Shown piece after piece: positions 25,124 through 34,179 of a DNA stretch of 64,000 nt. A program made the position numbers and the translations under genes. The DNA is from DAMCZI01 sp032095175 (GTDB lineage Bacteria > Bacillota > Clostridia > Clostridiales > Caloramatoraceae), in contig DAMCZI010000027.1 of the NCBI GenBank assembly GCA_032095175.1, positions 5,993-69,992 of the forward strand, given 5' to 3'. Each line of letters begins with the position of its first letter. The first letter of the stretch is position 1. The notes below the pieces were generated by a model. The model worked only from the letters and a program-made list of their open reading frames with translations, ran no database searches and was not told the origin of the DNA.

Positions 25124-26236
25124 TTAAAAATGCACATGCACAAGCCAGAATTTAATTCCCTTGTCGCTCCAGCCCAAGTCCCATGGAACCCTGTATCTAT
25201 CGGTGTTGTGACAATTAACAAGTATATATCCCTTAGAATCATATCCTGTAACAACCGATATATGTGTTACCTTTCCGTTCTTCTCATAAGCAACAAAATC
25301 CCCTGGCTGCAGTTTATATGATGCCTTATAAACCTTATTATATGAGCCGTATGCTGCAACTGATGCTCTCCCGCTGTTTACCATATAATCCTTAAACCCC
25401 TGAGCATTTACCCATGCTCTGCTACCTTCGGATTTAGTATAATTCCAAGCCCTTGTTTTTCTAAACTTTCCACCCTCAAAAAGTATCTGGGACGCAAAGT
25501 TTGCACAATCCCCTCCCTGGGGGTTATAATCCCTATACTTCTTATTATACTTATATCCATTTTTCTCATCTCCTGCAGCACCGCAGTACTTATCTGCATA
25601 TTGAACTGCTGAAGCTCTTCTTTCATTTTGAATTATATTATCCCTACCCTGCTGAGTAGTTATATATTTTTTAATTTCCTCTGTTTTTATCTCATCAAGG
25701 TTTAAAGAATCTGCAAAGGGATCTGTATACCATTCTCTTGTTATATACCATGTTCCATTCATCTCAACCATATCAACGGAGTGATACGCCCCAATTCTAA
25801 GAGAATTTACCTTATTAGGTTCATTATCGTATGCATATTGATATTCAGTAGCAACTATTAGGTTGCATCTAAAGCCTGAATCCCTTTTCTTTACTTGTCT
25901 TACCACAACATTTGAGTTAATGCCAAAAAACTTTATCCCCTGCTTATCAGACCACTTTTTTAAATATTTCATCTTCTTAACTTCATGTTCATATGCCCAA
26001 TTCCCATATTTCTTTGATGTATCATAAAGGACTTTTATTGCCTTCGAGTCTTCCTTTAATATTGCCTGGTTTCTAGCTTTAAAGGTTTTATCAATTATTT
26101 CATAATATTCATCATTATTAAAAACTGTATTTACACTATAAAAGAGCTTATATGTTAAAAGCATACCAAAAACAGCACTTAATACTATTAACACTCTAAG
26201 CAGCTTTAACTTTTTCATTCTATCAAATATAATCAT
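25124..26236 (-). CDS. Secreted or membrane-anchored amidase (Amidase_6 family)
   Basis: About 370 residues. ATG 26236 is preferred: GGGGAG lies seven bases upstream, and the 12 codons before it lack a site. One N-terminal membrane helix or signal (about 13-33) precedes a linker region and the C-terminal Amidase_6 domain. The catalytic Cys is in GGDCANFASQ and the His in THISVVTGY, with the aromatic HNTDRYRVPWDLGW end. Likely acts on peptidoglycan or extracellular peptides. The terminator at 26345 is upstream. Confidence 0.82.
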   Translation of the reverse strand: MIIFDRMKKLKLLRVLIVLSAVFGMLLTYKLFYSVNTVFNNDEYYEIIDKTFKARNQAILKEDSKAIKVLYDTSKKYGNWAYEHEVKKMKYLKKWSDKQGIKFFGINSNVVVRQVKKRDSGFRCNLIVATEYQYAYDNEPNKVNSLRIGAYHSVDMVEMNGTWYITREWYTDPFADSLNLDEIKTEEIKKYITTQQGRDNIIQNERRASAVQYADKYCGAAGDEKNGYKYNKKYRDYNPQGGDCANFASQILFEGGKFRKTRAWNYTKSEGSRAWVNAQGFKDYMVNSGRASVAAYGSYNKVYKASYKLQPGDFVAYEKNGKVTHISVVTGYDSKGYILVNCHNTDRYRVPWDLGWSDKGIKFWLVHVHF

Positions 26237-26344
26237 ATACATTCTCCCCATCAACAGATTTAACTTCCACATATAGGATTATATGTGGAAGACCTCTTTG
26301 TTAGAATAGAGAAGGCAATAGGTGCTTAACAACATTCAAGAAAT

Positions 26345-26374
26345 AAAAAAAATCCCCTGTAAACAACAGGAGAT
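26345..26374 (-). terminator. Terminator of the two-DTG lipoprotein gene
   Basis: Stem ATCTCCTGT with ACAGGGGAT (26366-26374 and 26352-26360, one wobble), loop of five, then eight T residues on the minus strand. Confidence 0.82.
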
Positions 26375-26386
26375 AAAATGCAAAAT

Positions 26387-27268
26387 CTATTTACTTATTA
26401 TTATTTGATTTTTAAAATAATCAACTGTCAAAACCATTCTTGATATAACATCAGAACCTATACTTATAAGAACTGGCTCTGAAAAATTCTTGTCTAATGC
26501 CTTTAGATCTACTTCCTCAGCATTTGGAACATTAAATTCATAGCTTCCAAGTAATATACTATCAATAACATGCCCTTCATCAGTTTTTGTTAATTTTAGC
26601 TTATCCGCCAGTCTAGCATCAATACCTGTTTTAGTTCTTCCAGTGTCTATCTGTATAAGAACCTCATGTCCATTTACCTTTCCTTTAACAACAATCATTT
26701 TATTATATTTAAGGTTTCTAACTATTGGTAGCATGCTGACATTTTTATCATCAATATGTCCCTGGCTATATCCTACCCCTATAAGCTTATTTTTATAATC
26801 AAGAGTAAACCGTTCCCTACCTTTACCTATATATAGCGGCCCTATAGAGCCATCATATCCCTCATATTTTGACTCTTCATATATCCTCTGGTCTTTCCAT
26901 GATTCATTAAAAACAGCAATCTTTGAAGCAAGAAAGATTGAGTATTTTCCAATACTACCTCCTCTATAATCCTCGCCATTCCAGTTATCGACCCTGGCAA
27001 GTTTAACCTTTCTGGATTTATCTAGTCCTATAGACATTCCCTTCATATTCCCTGTATCAAACATCATATCTAAATCATTATCATTTATTACAACCTTTAC
27101 ATGGGGAAGTCCATTTTCATCAACATCCATAGAATATACTTGATCAGGTTTATAATTATATTTTTCTTGCCAATGAAGCAATACCTCGTTGGGCCTTCCA
27201 CAACCACTCATTAATATTGTAAAAGTTAAAAGAGTAACAAAGACGCCCATCAAGTGTCTTTTCTGCAT
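26387..27268 (-). CDS. Lipoprotein with two aspartic-protease DTG motifs
   Basis: About 293 residues from the ATG at 27268 (GAGGGG eight bases upstream). A lipobox ends at C23 (LMSGC). The mature protein has two lobes, each with a retropepsin-like active-site loop: LDMMFDTGNMKGMSIG (DTG 71-73) and VLIQIDTGRTKTGIDA (DTG 208-210). Bacterial retropepsin-like proteins usually have one DTG and act as dimers; here both halves are in one chain. Membrane-anchored on the outside. Activity and substrate are inferred only. Confidence 0.72.
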   Translation of the reverse strand: MQKRHLMGVFVTLLTFTILMSGCGRPNEVLLHWQEKYNYKPDQVYSMDVDENGLPHVKVVINDNDLDMMFDTGNMKGMSIGLDKSRKVKLARVDNWNGEDYRGGSIGKYSIFLASKIAVFNESWKDQRIYEESKYEGYDGSIGPLYIGKGRERFTLDYKNKLIGVGYSQGHIDDKNVSMLPIVRNLKYNKMIVVKGKVNGHEVLIQIDTGRTKTGIDARLADKLKLTKTDEGHVIDSILLGSYEFNVPNAEEVDLKALDKNFSEPVLISIGSDVISRMVLTVDYFKNQIIISK

Positions 27269-27466
27269 TAAGAACACCCCTCTAACAGGTAGATTCTTTC
27301 ATTTCAATCTACATATATAAAATAAAACTTTATTATTAATAATATAACTTTCATCATTCTAGCAGCGTATATATTATTTGATTATTTAATAAATATTGTA
27401 ACACAATACAAGTGTACAGGCTATTAAAATATCTGTAATAAAAGGATATAAACATTTTACATTATA

Positions 27467-29158
27467 TTATTTTTTCTTTGCATCTATATACTTTTTTACT
27501 TCATCCTCCATAATTGGGATTGGTACTGGCCCATTTCTTAAAATAATGTTATGAAACTCCTTTATGTTAAATCTATCTTTTAGTTCCTTTTTTGCCTTAT
27601 CTCTTAACTCAAGTATTTTTAACTGACCTATCTTATATGAGCAGGCATCTCCTGGTGTTACAATGTATCTATCAATTTCAGACTCAAGATATTCGTCTGG
27701 TATACACCCTGCACTTTTCATATATTCTATTGCCTCATCTCTTGTCCACCTTTTATAATGAATACCAGTGTCTATTACCAGACGGGCTGCCCTTAACAGC
27801 TCCCCTCTTAGATATCCTATCCTGCTGTAATTATCATTATAAAGCTTTAATTCATCTGCAAGCTTTTCTCCATATAGGGCCCATCCTTCAATATAAGCTT
27901 GTATTGATGTATACTGAGGCTCAGAATTCTTTTCGCCTAGTATTTCATTATGTAAAGCCATTTGAAAATGGTGCCCTGGAATAGTTTCATGATATGCTAT
28001 GGATTTCATATCATATTTATAAGTAGGTTTATCAAGATTAATTGAAAAAGTCCCTTCGCTGGCTCCTGATTGATTTGAAGGTAGATAATACGCTTGAGGA
28101 CCTGTTTGTATAGCAAAATCCTCCATTGCCTCAACCCTTAAACCCTCTAGGGGCTTTGAATCAAACAGAATGCTTGTCTTATTTTCTGCATCATTTACAA
28201 TTTTTCTATAATCCTCTAAAAGCTTTTCTTTATCCTCAGTGTTATTACCATATAGTAGGTTTTTATCTCTATTCAATAGCTTTATATTTTCTTTGGGGTT
28301 TTCTCCATTATATCCTATTGCTTTAAATTCCTTTTGAAGTTCCCCTTTTAGCCTCTCTACTTCCTTAATCCCAGTATCATATATATCCTCTGGAGTCACA
28401 GCCACAGTTGTGCTGTGCTTTATGGCATATTTATAATATTCATCTCCCCCCTTAAATTTCCAAACTCCAGGTGTACTATCTGCCTTGGCTCTAAGGGTGC
28501 ATAAATATTTTTTAAGTTTATTATAGGAAGGATACATGAACTTTTTTACCTGGGATTCAACATCCTTTATGATTATTTTCTTTTCAGAATCATTAATTTC
28601 TTTTATGGAATCAACCTTTTTTATAAGCCCTCTGCAAACGATATTATCCTCTGCCTTTTGAGGAGTAAAACCATCAATCTGCTTTATTACCTTGTCTATT
28701 ATAAAATCAGGGGGCACTATTCCTTCCTTCTCTCTTATCTTCAGTTCATTTATGGTACTATCAAACCCTTCATTAAAGGATGCTATCATATCCTTTAATC
28801 CATCTACATCATCTTTATTTTCTATTAAATCTATATAGTACAGAAGGTTGTCTGTATTATCTATATGAACTCCATAATACTGACTTATTGGGTATTCATA
28901 TTTACTAAATGATTGCCACTCCTTAAGGTCATCATCCACCCATTTATGCACCTCATCAATTACCTCTTGTGATGGCAAACATAAAAAAGCAGCATCAACA
29001 GGAGCTGAATAAAGCTGCTCAGACTTATTTTTATTGTTATCCAAGCATAGCTTATAAATAGCCCCGGATGCCGCTGTAATTACGACAACTGTCAGAAGCG
29101 TTAATAAAATCCTTTTTAACTTGCTGAATTTTTTTTCATCTATTGTAGACTGCTTCAT
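27467..29158 (-). CDS. DUF885 family metallopeptidase-like protein, membrane-anchored
   Basis: 563 residues. N-terminal membrane helix (about 17-36), extracytoplasmic body. The DUF885 hallmark HETIPGHHFQMALHNE (H390, E391, H396/H397) and YIEGWALYGEKLADEL provide likely zinc ligands. C-terminal KIGQLKILELRDKAKK is also typical. The family is thought to hold zinc peptidases. Followed closely by a truncated R1 element and the DUF5684-like gene. Confidence 0.82.
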   Translation of the reverse strand: MKQSTIDEKKFSKLKRILLTLLTVVVITAASGAIYKLCLDNNKNKSEQLYSAPVDAAFLCLPSQEVIDEVHKWVDDDLKEWQSFSKYEYPISQYYGVHIDNTDNLLYYIDLIENKDDVDGLKDMIASFNEGFDSTINELKIREKEGIVPPDFIIDKVIKQIDGFTPQKAEDNIVCRGLIKKVDSIKEINDSEKKIIIKDVESQVKKFMYPSYNKLKKYLCTLRAKADSTPGVWKFKGGDEYYKYAIKHSTTVAVTPEDIYDTGIKEVERLKGELQKEFKAIGYNGENPKENIKLLNRDKNLLYGNNTEDKEKLLEDYRKIVNDAENKTSILFDSKPLEGLRVEAMEDFAIQTGPQAYYLPSNQSGASEGTFSINLDKPTYKYDMKSIAYHETIPGHHFQMALHNEILGEKNSEPQYTSIQAYIEGWALYGEKLADELKLYNDNYSRIGYLRGELLRAARLVIDTGIHYKRWTRDEAIEYMKSAGCIPDEYLESEIDRYIVTPGDACSYKIGQLKILELRDKAKKELKDRFNIKEFHNIILRNGPVPIPIMEDEVKKYIDAKKK

Positions 29159-29168
29159 AATTCTTCTC

Positions 29169-29238
29169 CTATATATTTTCCTAAATTCATATAACGCAAT
29201 AAATACCTTAATTTAAAATCTTTATTGTGTTATATATA
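29169..29238 (-). repeat. R1b element, copy f (first hairpin only)
   Basis: Reverse-oriented. It has hairpin 1 (ATAACGCAATAAATACC / AATAAAGATTTTAAAT loop variant) and the adjoining GAATTTAGGAAAATAT segment of copies b and g, but lacks hairpin 2. Ends in TATATA like the full copies. Confidence 0.7.
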
Positions 29239-29258
29239 AATGAGTTAAATTTTTTATC

Positions 29259-29729
29259 TTATGATTCCACTGGTAAGTTGTTTCTAATTATAAAAATGAA
29301 AACTGGTATTAAAAAAGGAATTATTATGCTCAGCACAATCCACAGCACAGCATAATCTGGTTTATACATTTTATAAAGTTGATATAAAACAATAAGAGTC
29401 AATACTACATATACAAGGAACACAATAAATCCAATAACAGCAACATTATTGAGAAGGTATGAAACTAAACATCCTACTGGTAGAACAACTTCAATATATG
29501 GTATATCATATCCGCATACCTTTAGATTGTTTATTATTTTTCCCAGAATATAAAGATTTGCAATCGGTATCCATGCAAGCCATGGATTTTCCAGACCTTT
29601 GTTCTGTGCCAGCTTATAAAGCCCCAAGGAACTTAAGATATATAATCCAATTGAAACTAATGTGATGAGAAGCCATAAAACAAAACTAACTGCAAGAATT
29701 GAAAAGATCCAACCTTCCCCAACAGACAT
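29259..29729 (-). CDS. DUF5684-like four-helix membrane protein
   Basis: About 156 residues, four predicted membrane helices. LYKLAQNKGLENPWLAWIPIANLYILGK is the signature of DUF5684-type integral membrane proteins. ATG 29729 follows GGAGG; the 13 codons before it have no site. Function unknown. Confidence 0.75.
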   Translation of the reverse strand: MSVGEGWIFSILAVSFVLWLLITLVSIGLYILSSLGLYKLAQNKGLENPWLAWIPIANLYILGKIINNLKVCGYDIPYIEVVLPVGCLVSYLLNNVAVIGFIVFLVYVVLTLIVLYQLYKMYKPDYAVLWIVLSIIIPFLIPVFIFIIRNNLPVES

Positions 29730-29886
29730 TTTATACCTCCACTTAATTAATATAGTTCGGTGAAACACAAGTTTTTATATATATGTGCCTCACCTCTTAT
29801 ATATTAATTTTATTCACCATATCTTAAAAAATTCCTTATAAGTGTTAAGTATAAAATCCTATACGTTTTAAGAAATAGCCTTCATC

Positions 29887-29910
29887 TATACAAATCGCAA
29901 TAAATGAATC
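29887..29910 (+). repeat. R1 remnant
   Basis: TATACAAATCGCAATAAA joined directly to TGAATC: the left arm of hairpin 1 and the bases right of hairpin 1, with everything between deleted. It lies just past the D,D-carboxypeptidase stop. Confidence 0.5.
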
Positions 29911-29913
29911 TTT

Positions 29914-31254
29914 CTACCTTCTTCTCCTAGTTGGTCTTCTTTTACAAAATCTCAAAACTATAATCAGCCCAAGAACCGCAAATATAATCCATGTTGGGAT
30001 TTCACAGTCCACTATATATATAGTTTTTTTACTCTTCTTTATATTTCTATCAGCAATAAGTTTTGTTTCTCCTAGGGTTTTGCCATTTATACTGAAGGTT
30101 GCTCTTCCTATAATATCATCCTTGGAAATTGTCTTTTTAAGATGCATCTTCTCTCCAGATTTCTTTATATCAAAAAACTTTTTATCCCATTCAAAATCCA
30201 CCTTTATACCAGGTATATCACCTTTATACATCAATTCACATATCTGGTCATTGGATAGTGCAAAAAACTCCATGTTATCCTTGGAAGAAGGATTATCAAC
30301 TCCCATTGATTTTACCTTTTTCCCTAGTTCAGTTACTTTATAGAATTCATAATTACTAAATCCATAGTTTAAAAGTGATGTAGAATCTCTCCATTGTCCA
30401 GATGGTGTTGTATTTAGTATTACACCTATGAGATCCAACCCATTATTTTTTGCATATGAAACAAGACAATAGCCTGCAGGTGTAGTATGTCCAGTCTTAA
30501 TTCCATTTGTATACTTGTAAAAGTATCTACCTTTTTCTTTAATAAGTTCATTAGTATTTGTCCATTTGTGGGTTATCCCTTTGCCTATAGACGGGATTCC
30601 CATTTCAATTGGCATTTCATAATATTGAGTATTAACTATCTCTCTAAAGGTTTTGTTCTTTATTGCCTCCCCTGCTATTACACCAAGATCATAGGCTGTT
30701 GAATAATGCTTTTCATCATGAAAACCATGGGGATTTATGAAGTTTGAATCCTTTGCCCCTGCTTTTTTTGCTCTTTCATTCATCATGGATACAAAAAGCT
30801 TAACTGCCTCATTACTATCCATTTTTTCATCCTTTGAAACCCTTCTTGCTGTATAAACTGCAATTGTATAAGCAGCATCGTTCCCTGATGGTATCAGAAG
30901 ACCTCTTAAAAGATTTACAAGGGATATTCTTTCTCCTTTAACAAGCCCTGCTGTACTGCTGCCTTCCTTTATCATATCAATTTCATCGCCTACAGTAACC
31001 ATTTCCTCAAGGTCTCCATTTTCTATAGCTACAAGTGCTGTAAGAATTTTTGTCGTGCTTGCCGGATAGAGGTGTTTATGTGAATCCTTCTCATACAATA
31101 CTTTCCCAGTCTTTTCCTCAATAAGCACAGCACCCTTTGCTATAATATCCAATTTGCTCTCTTTTTTCCCCATAAAATCTTTGCTTTTTCCATAGACATC
31201 ATAGGGAGTTAAAAGGATTATAAATACTATTAAAAATGATGTTATACGTTTCAT
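29914..31254 (-). CDS. Serine-type D-alanyl-D-alanine carboxypeptidase (DacF-like)
   Basis: About 446 residues. Signal sequence, then peptidase S11 motifs: YPASTTKILTAL (S-x-x-K, S66/K69), LLIPSGNDAAYT (SGN) and GIKTGHTTPAGY (KTG). A C-terminal beta domain and a C-terminal membrane helix (WIIFAVLGLIIVL) with a basic tail keep it at the membrane. The ATG at 31254 is preferred because GAAGGGG abuts the ATG at 31263. Trims the stem-peptide terminal D-Ala. Confidence 0.88.
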   Translation of the reverse strand: MKRITSFLIVFIILLTPYDVYGKSKDFMGKKESKLDIIAKGAVLIEEKTGKVLYEKDSHKHLYPASTTKILTALVAIENGDLEEMVTVGDEIDMIKEGSSTAGLVKGERISLVNLLRGLLIPSGNDAAYTIAVYTARRVSKDEKMDSNEAVKLFVSMMNERAKKAGAKDSNFINPHGFHDEKHYSTAYDLGVIAGEAIKNKTFREIVNTQYYEMPIEMGIPSIGKGITHKWTNTNELIKEKGRYFYKYTNGIKTGHTTPAGYCLVSYAKNNGLDLIGVILNTTPSGQWRDSTSLLNYGFSNYEFYKVTELGKKVKSMGVDNPSSKDNMEFFALSNDQICELMYKGDIPGIKVDFEWDKKFFDIKKSGEKMHLKKTISKDDIIGRATFSINGKTLGETKLIADRNIKKSKKTIYIVDCEIPTWIIFAVLGLIIVLRFCKRRPTRRRR

Positions 31255-31316
31255 ATAAGCCATCCCCTTCCGTCATGAATTAATACTCAAGTAACACCTG
31301 TTTTAATAACAAATGC

Positions 31317-31982
31317 TTAACGATTTATGCCTTCCTTTGCAGGTATATTCTTTGATTCAATAATTTTTGGAATACCAAATATTACTCCATACAGAAATAC
31401 TGAAAGCACCACAGCCCATGCCACATCCTGTATAGAATGCTGCTTAACAAAAACTGTAGATGCACTTATTATACAAGCACTTATAAAGGATATTATGCAT
31501 GCCAGTCTATCCTTTCCAAACCTGCTGTAATTCACTAAAGCAGCATGCACCGCAATGGAATTAAGAACATGTATACTTGGAGCAACATTAGTAGGTGTAT
31601 CTATTGTATATATACTCTTAATAATAAGAGAAAAAACATCTTTATCTGTTATAATCGGTCTAAGATTTTGAGCATTTGGGAATACAAGATATATTATACA
31701 GCATATTGCCATCCCGCTAAATATAAAAAAAAATAATTTGTAAAAATCCTTTTTTGATTTAAATCCCAGATATACAAAACCAAATATCATATAAACATAC
31801 CACAAAATATAAGGTATTATAAATTCCTTCATAAAGGGTATATACATATCTATTCTTGAAAACATATAATGCTTGGGAATAACAGTTTTTTCACAGTAAA
31901 AAAACAACCCTTGAAGTGGAATAAAAAAAAGAAGTATTAGAAAATGTTTGTACTCCAATATATCTTTCCCCATTATTTTCAT
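31317..31982 (-). CDS. PAP2 family membrane phosphatase
   Basis: 221 residues, about six membrane helices. The PAP2 motifs are visible as NVAPSIHVLNS (PSxH) and VKQHSIQDVAWA (the final H-x(3)-D signature); the Arg/Lys motif is LRPIIT-like. Similar to inositolphosphotransferase-type PAP2 proteins. GGAGTGAG precedes the ATG. It lies upstream of the D,D-carboxypeptidase by about 60 bases and is probably co-transcribed. Confidence 0.82.
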   Translation of the reverse strand: MKIMGKDILEYKHFLILLFFIPLQGLFFYCEKTVIPKHYMFSRIDMYIPFMKEFIIPYILWYVYMIFGFVYLGFKSKKDFYKLFFFIFSGMAICCIIYLVFPNAQNLRPIITDKDVFSLIIKSIYTIDTPTNVAPSIHVLNSIAVHAALVNYSRFGKDRLACIISFISACIISASTVFVKQHSIQDVAWAVVLSVFLYGVIFGIPKIIESKNIPAKEGINR

Positions 31983-32088
31983 AATGGCTCACTCCTTCTT
32001 TATTTTTCTGGTACAATAAGAATATACCCCATTTTACAACATAAGTAAACATATCATGCAATTACTTAAAGAATTGTTTATAATTGGT

Positions 32089-32203
32089 TATATATAACGC
32101 AATAAAGATTTCACATTAAGGTATTTATTGCGTTATATGCATTGGGGAAAATATTTCGCATAAATGATTTTTTAAATGTAAAATCATTTATGCGAAATAT
32201 TTA
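32089..32203 (+). repeat. R1b two-hairpin element, copy g
   Basis: Forward. Hairpin 1: ATAACGCAATAAAG with TTTATTGCGTTAT. Hairpin 2: ATTTCGCATAAATGATTTT with AAAATCATTTATGCGAAAT. It lies between two divergent genes, so it is not a terminator for either. Confidence 0.85.
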
Positions 32204-32257
32204 GGTGTTAATTTATATTTTAATATAATCTAAAAAGTTTACAAGGTGGTGATTTAT

Positions 32258-33367
32258 ATGAATTATAAAAAAATCCCTTATTTCGAACTTATACCAATCA
32301 TACTTATCTCAGTTATTATCTTTAAGGTCGTTAACAGTATCGAGGATGTTACTTCCCTGGTAGGAACTCTGCTCTCCTTTTTAAGTTATTTTTTATGGGG
32401 ATGGCTAATAGCATTTTTCATAAATCCTGCAATGGTATATTTAGAAAAAAAATTTAAAACCAAGAGAATACTATCTATTATCATTGTGTACACACTGTTC
32501 ATTGGTATAATTGCTCTTGTAATAACTCTTATAACACCTGCAATAACTAGAAATATCCTTGAACTTGCAGGAAAACTTCCAAGGTTCATAGGAAATATAG
32601 AGGATTCCACATGGGATTTAATAAACAAATATGATGTATTCAACAGATTTGGTTTAGATAAGTATGTAAAAGAGAACCTCAGTGATATTCTTTCAAAGTT
32701 AAATCACATTCTAACCTCTGGTTTAAACCTTATCTTTTCACAGCTTATAAATCTTACATCTTCATTGTTTAAATTTATTACCGGCATTGTAATATCTATA
32801 TATATGCTTATAGATAAGGAAAGAATAATAAGATCCAGCAAAAGAATTACTTTTTCACTTTTCAATGAGGATCATGCCCAGGATATCATTGATATTGGAA
32901 GGGAAACTCACAGGGTATTTTCTCAATATATAATAGGGAAATTTTTAGATTCCACTATATTAGCATCAATTTTATGCGTGGTTCTTGGTATTTTTAAAAT
33001 CCCATACTTTATTCTTATAAGCCTGCTTATGGGTATAACAAATATGATACCCTACTTTGGAAACCTTATTGGTGCAGTACCTTCCTGTCTTATCGCTCTT
33101 TTTATAAGCCCTGTAAAAGCATTGGAGCTTATAATATTAATTATAATAGTATGTGAATTTGAGACTTTATACGTTGGCCCTAAGGTTCTTGGTGAAAGAG
33201 TTGGCTTAAGTCCTCTTTTAATTATTATGGCAATGGCAATAGGCGGAGGATTGTATGGCATATGGGGAATGTTTTTCAGCGTCCCCATCATGGCAGTTAT
33301 CAAAGCCATGATTGAAGAAGTCACCAATAGAAGGTTAAAAGAAAAGAAAATAGATATTGATATTTAG
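32258..33367 (+). CDS. AI-2E family transporter
   Basis: About 369 residues with eight predicted membrane helices. Conserved segments are SYFLWGWLIAFFINP, QYIIGKFLDSTILASIL, GITNMIPYFGNLIGAVP and GERVGLSPLLIIMAMAIGGGLYG, the typical AI-2E/PerM pattern. ATG 32258 follows AAGGTGGTGATTTAT. The family exports signalling molecules or ions in different species; the substrate is unknown here. Confidence 0.88.
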   Translation: MNYKKIPYFELIPIILISVIIFKVVNSIEDVTSLVGTLLSFLSYFLWGWLIAFFINPAMVYLEKKFKTKRILSIIIVYTLFIGIIALVITLITPAITRNILELAGKLPRFIGNIEDSTWDLINKYDVFNRFGLDKYVKENLSDILSKLNHILTSGLNLIFSQLINLTSSLFKFITGIVISIYMLIDKERIIRSSKRITFSLFNEDHAQDIIDIGRETHRVFSQYIIGKFLDSTILASILCVVLGIFKIPYFILISLLMGITNMIPYFGNLIGAVPSCLIALFISPVKALELIILIIIVCEFETLYVGPKVLGERVGLSPLLIIMAMAIGGGLYGIWGMFFSVPIMAVIKAMIEEVTNRRLKEKKIDIDI

Positions 33368-33368
33368 G

Positions 33369-33486
33369 TATATTAATCGCACTAAAGATTTTATATTGGG
33401 TGTTGTGCGATTAATGAATCAAGGAATATGATTTCGCATAAATGCTTAGGGTCAAGCAATGTAGAATCATTTACGCGAAACATATA
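33369..33486 (+). repeat. R1 two-hairpin element, copy e
   Basis: Begins one base past the AI-2E stop. Hairpin 1 arms TTAATCGCAC / GTGCGATTAA differ from copy a at two positions, both compensated. Hairpin 2 is TTTCGCATAAATG / CATTTACGCGAAA around the conserved loop. Confidence 0.87.
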
Positions 33487-33507
33487 GTTTATACTTTAAT
33501 ACGCCTA

Positions 33508-33570
33508 AAAAACAGTTTCAACCAGCATGCATCCTTTAGGAAAACACTCTGGTTGGAACTGTTTTTATAT
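33508..33570 (+). terminator. Large terminator-like hairpin
   Basis: AAAAACAGTTTCAACCAG (33508-33525) pairs with CTGGTTGGAACTGTTTTT (33549-33566) with one wobble, loop 23, T-rich tail. The loop segment GGAAAACACTC recurs at 63990-64000, in the terminator cut by the window edge. Confidence 0.75.
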
Positions 33571-33571
33571 A

Positions 33572-33629
33572 ATTATATCACTATTGATATAATTATCATT
33601 ATTGACAGTTGTATCAATAGTGATATAAT
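33572..33629 (+). promoter_or_regulatory. Consensus promoter with a perfect 18-bp inverted repeat
   Basis: TTGACA (33602-33607), a 16-base spacer and TATAAT (33624-33629). The arms ATTATATCACTATTGATA (33572-33589) and TATCAATAGTGATATAAT (33612-33629) are perfect inverted copies and the right arm includes the -10 box. This is a likely operator for the small zinc-ribbon gene at 33779. Confidence 0.65.
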
Positions 33630-33778
33630 CATATTAAAGAAGTGAATAATTATTCTTTTAGCGAATTTATAACACAAGTTCCCTCTAATGTCTTTTATTG
33701 TATTCCTCCCTATGATGTCAAGAATGCGGGATGCAACATATAATGTATGGAGTGAATCGATGGTTGGAGGGATATCTT

Positions 33779-34081
33779 ATGTCAAAATATATTATTTATA
33801 GTGCTTTAGCAGGAGGAATCATAGGTATAATACCACTTGTTTTTGGTTTACTGCATTCTAAAAAAGTTCTTGGTATAGCTGCATTCATCATATCCATTAT
33901 TTCCGGAGCTTTTTTAGGATTAACCCTTGCAATCCCTCTATGCTGTATATTTATGTATTTCATGCAAGAAAAGAACGACGAGGAAATTTTAATAACAGCA
34001 AAAAGAAAATGTCCATACTGTCATTATGATATACCTATGGATGCAAAAAAATGCTTCCATTGTAATAGAGATATATTTTAA
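33779..34081 (+). CDS. Small membrane protein with C-terminal zinc ribbon
   Basis: About 100 residues: two membrane helices (about 5-25 and 33-60) and a cytoplasmic tail ending in a zinc ribbon, CPYCHYDIPMDAKKCFHC. ATG 33779 follows GGAGGG; earlier in-frame ATGs lack sites. It lies behind a promoter with a strong inverted repeat. Function unknown. Confidence 0.72.
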   Translation: MSKYIIYSALAGGIIGIIPLVFGLLHSKKVLGIAAFIISIISGAFLGLTLAIPLCCIFMYFMQEKNDEEILITAKRKCPYCHYDIPMDAKKCFHCNRDIF

Positions 34082-34179
34082 TAACACAAATGAATGTACC
34101 TCCTAGATAAAATAAAAACCCGCTATCATAAAAACATAATTAATATGTATATTAAGATTTCTATGGAGGTGAATTTTAA

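Noticed and set aside
33442..33645. 67-codon forward ORF over R1 copy e
   Set aside because: Made of the second half of R1, a terminator and a promoter; no ribosome site.
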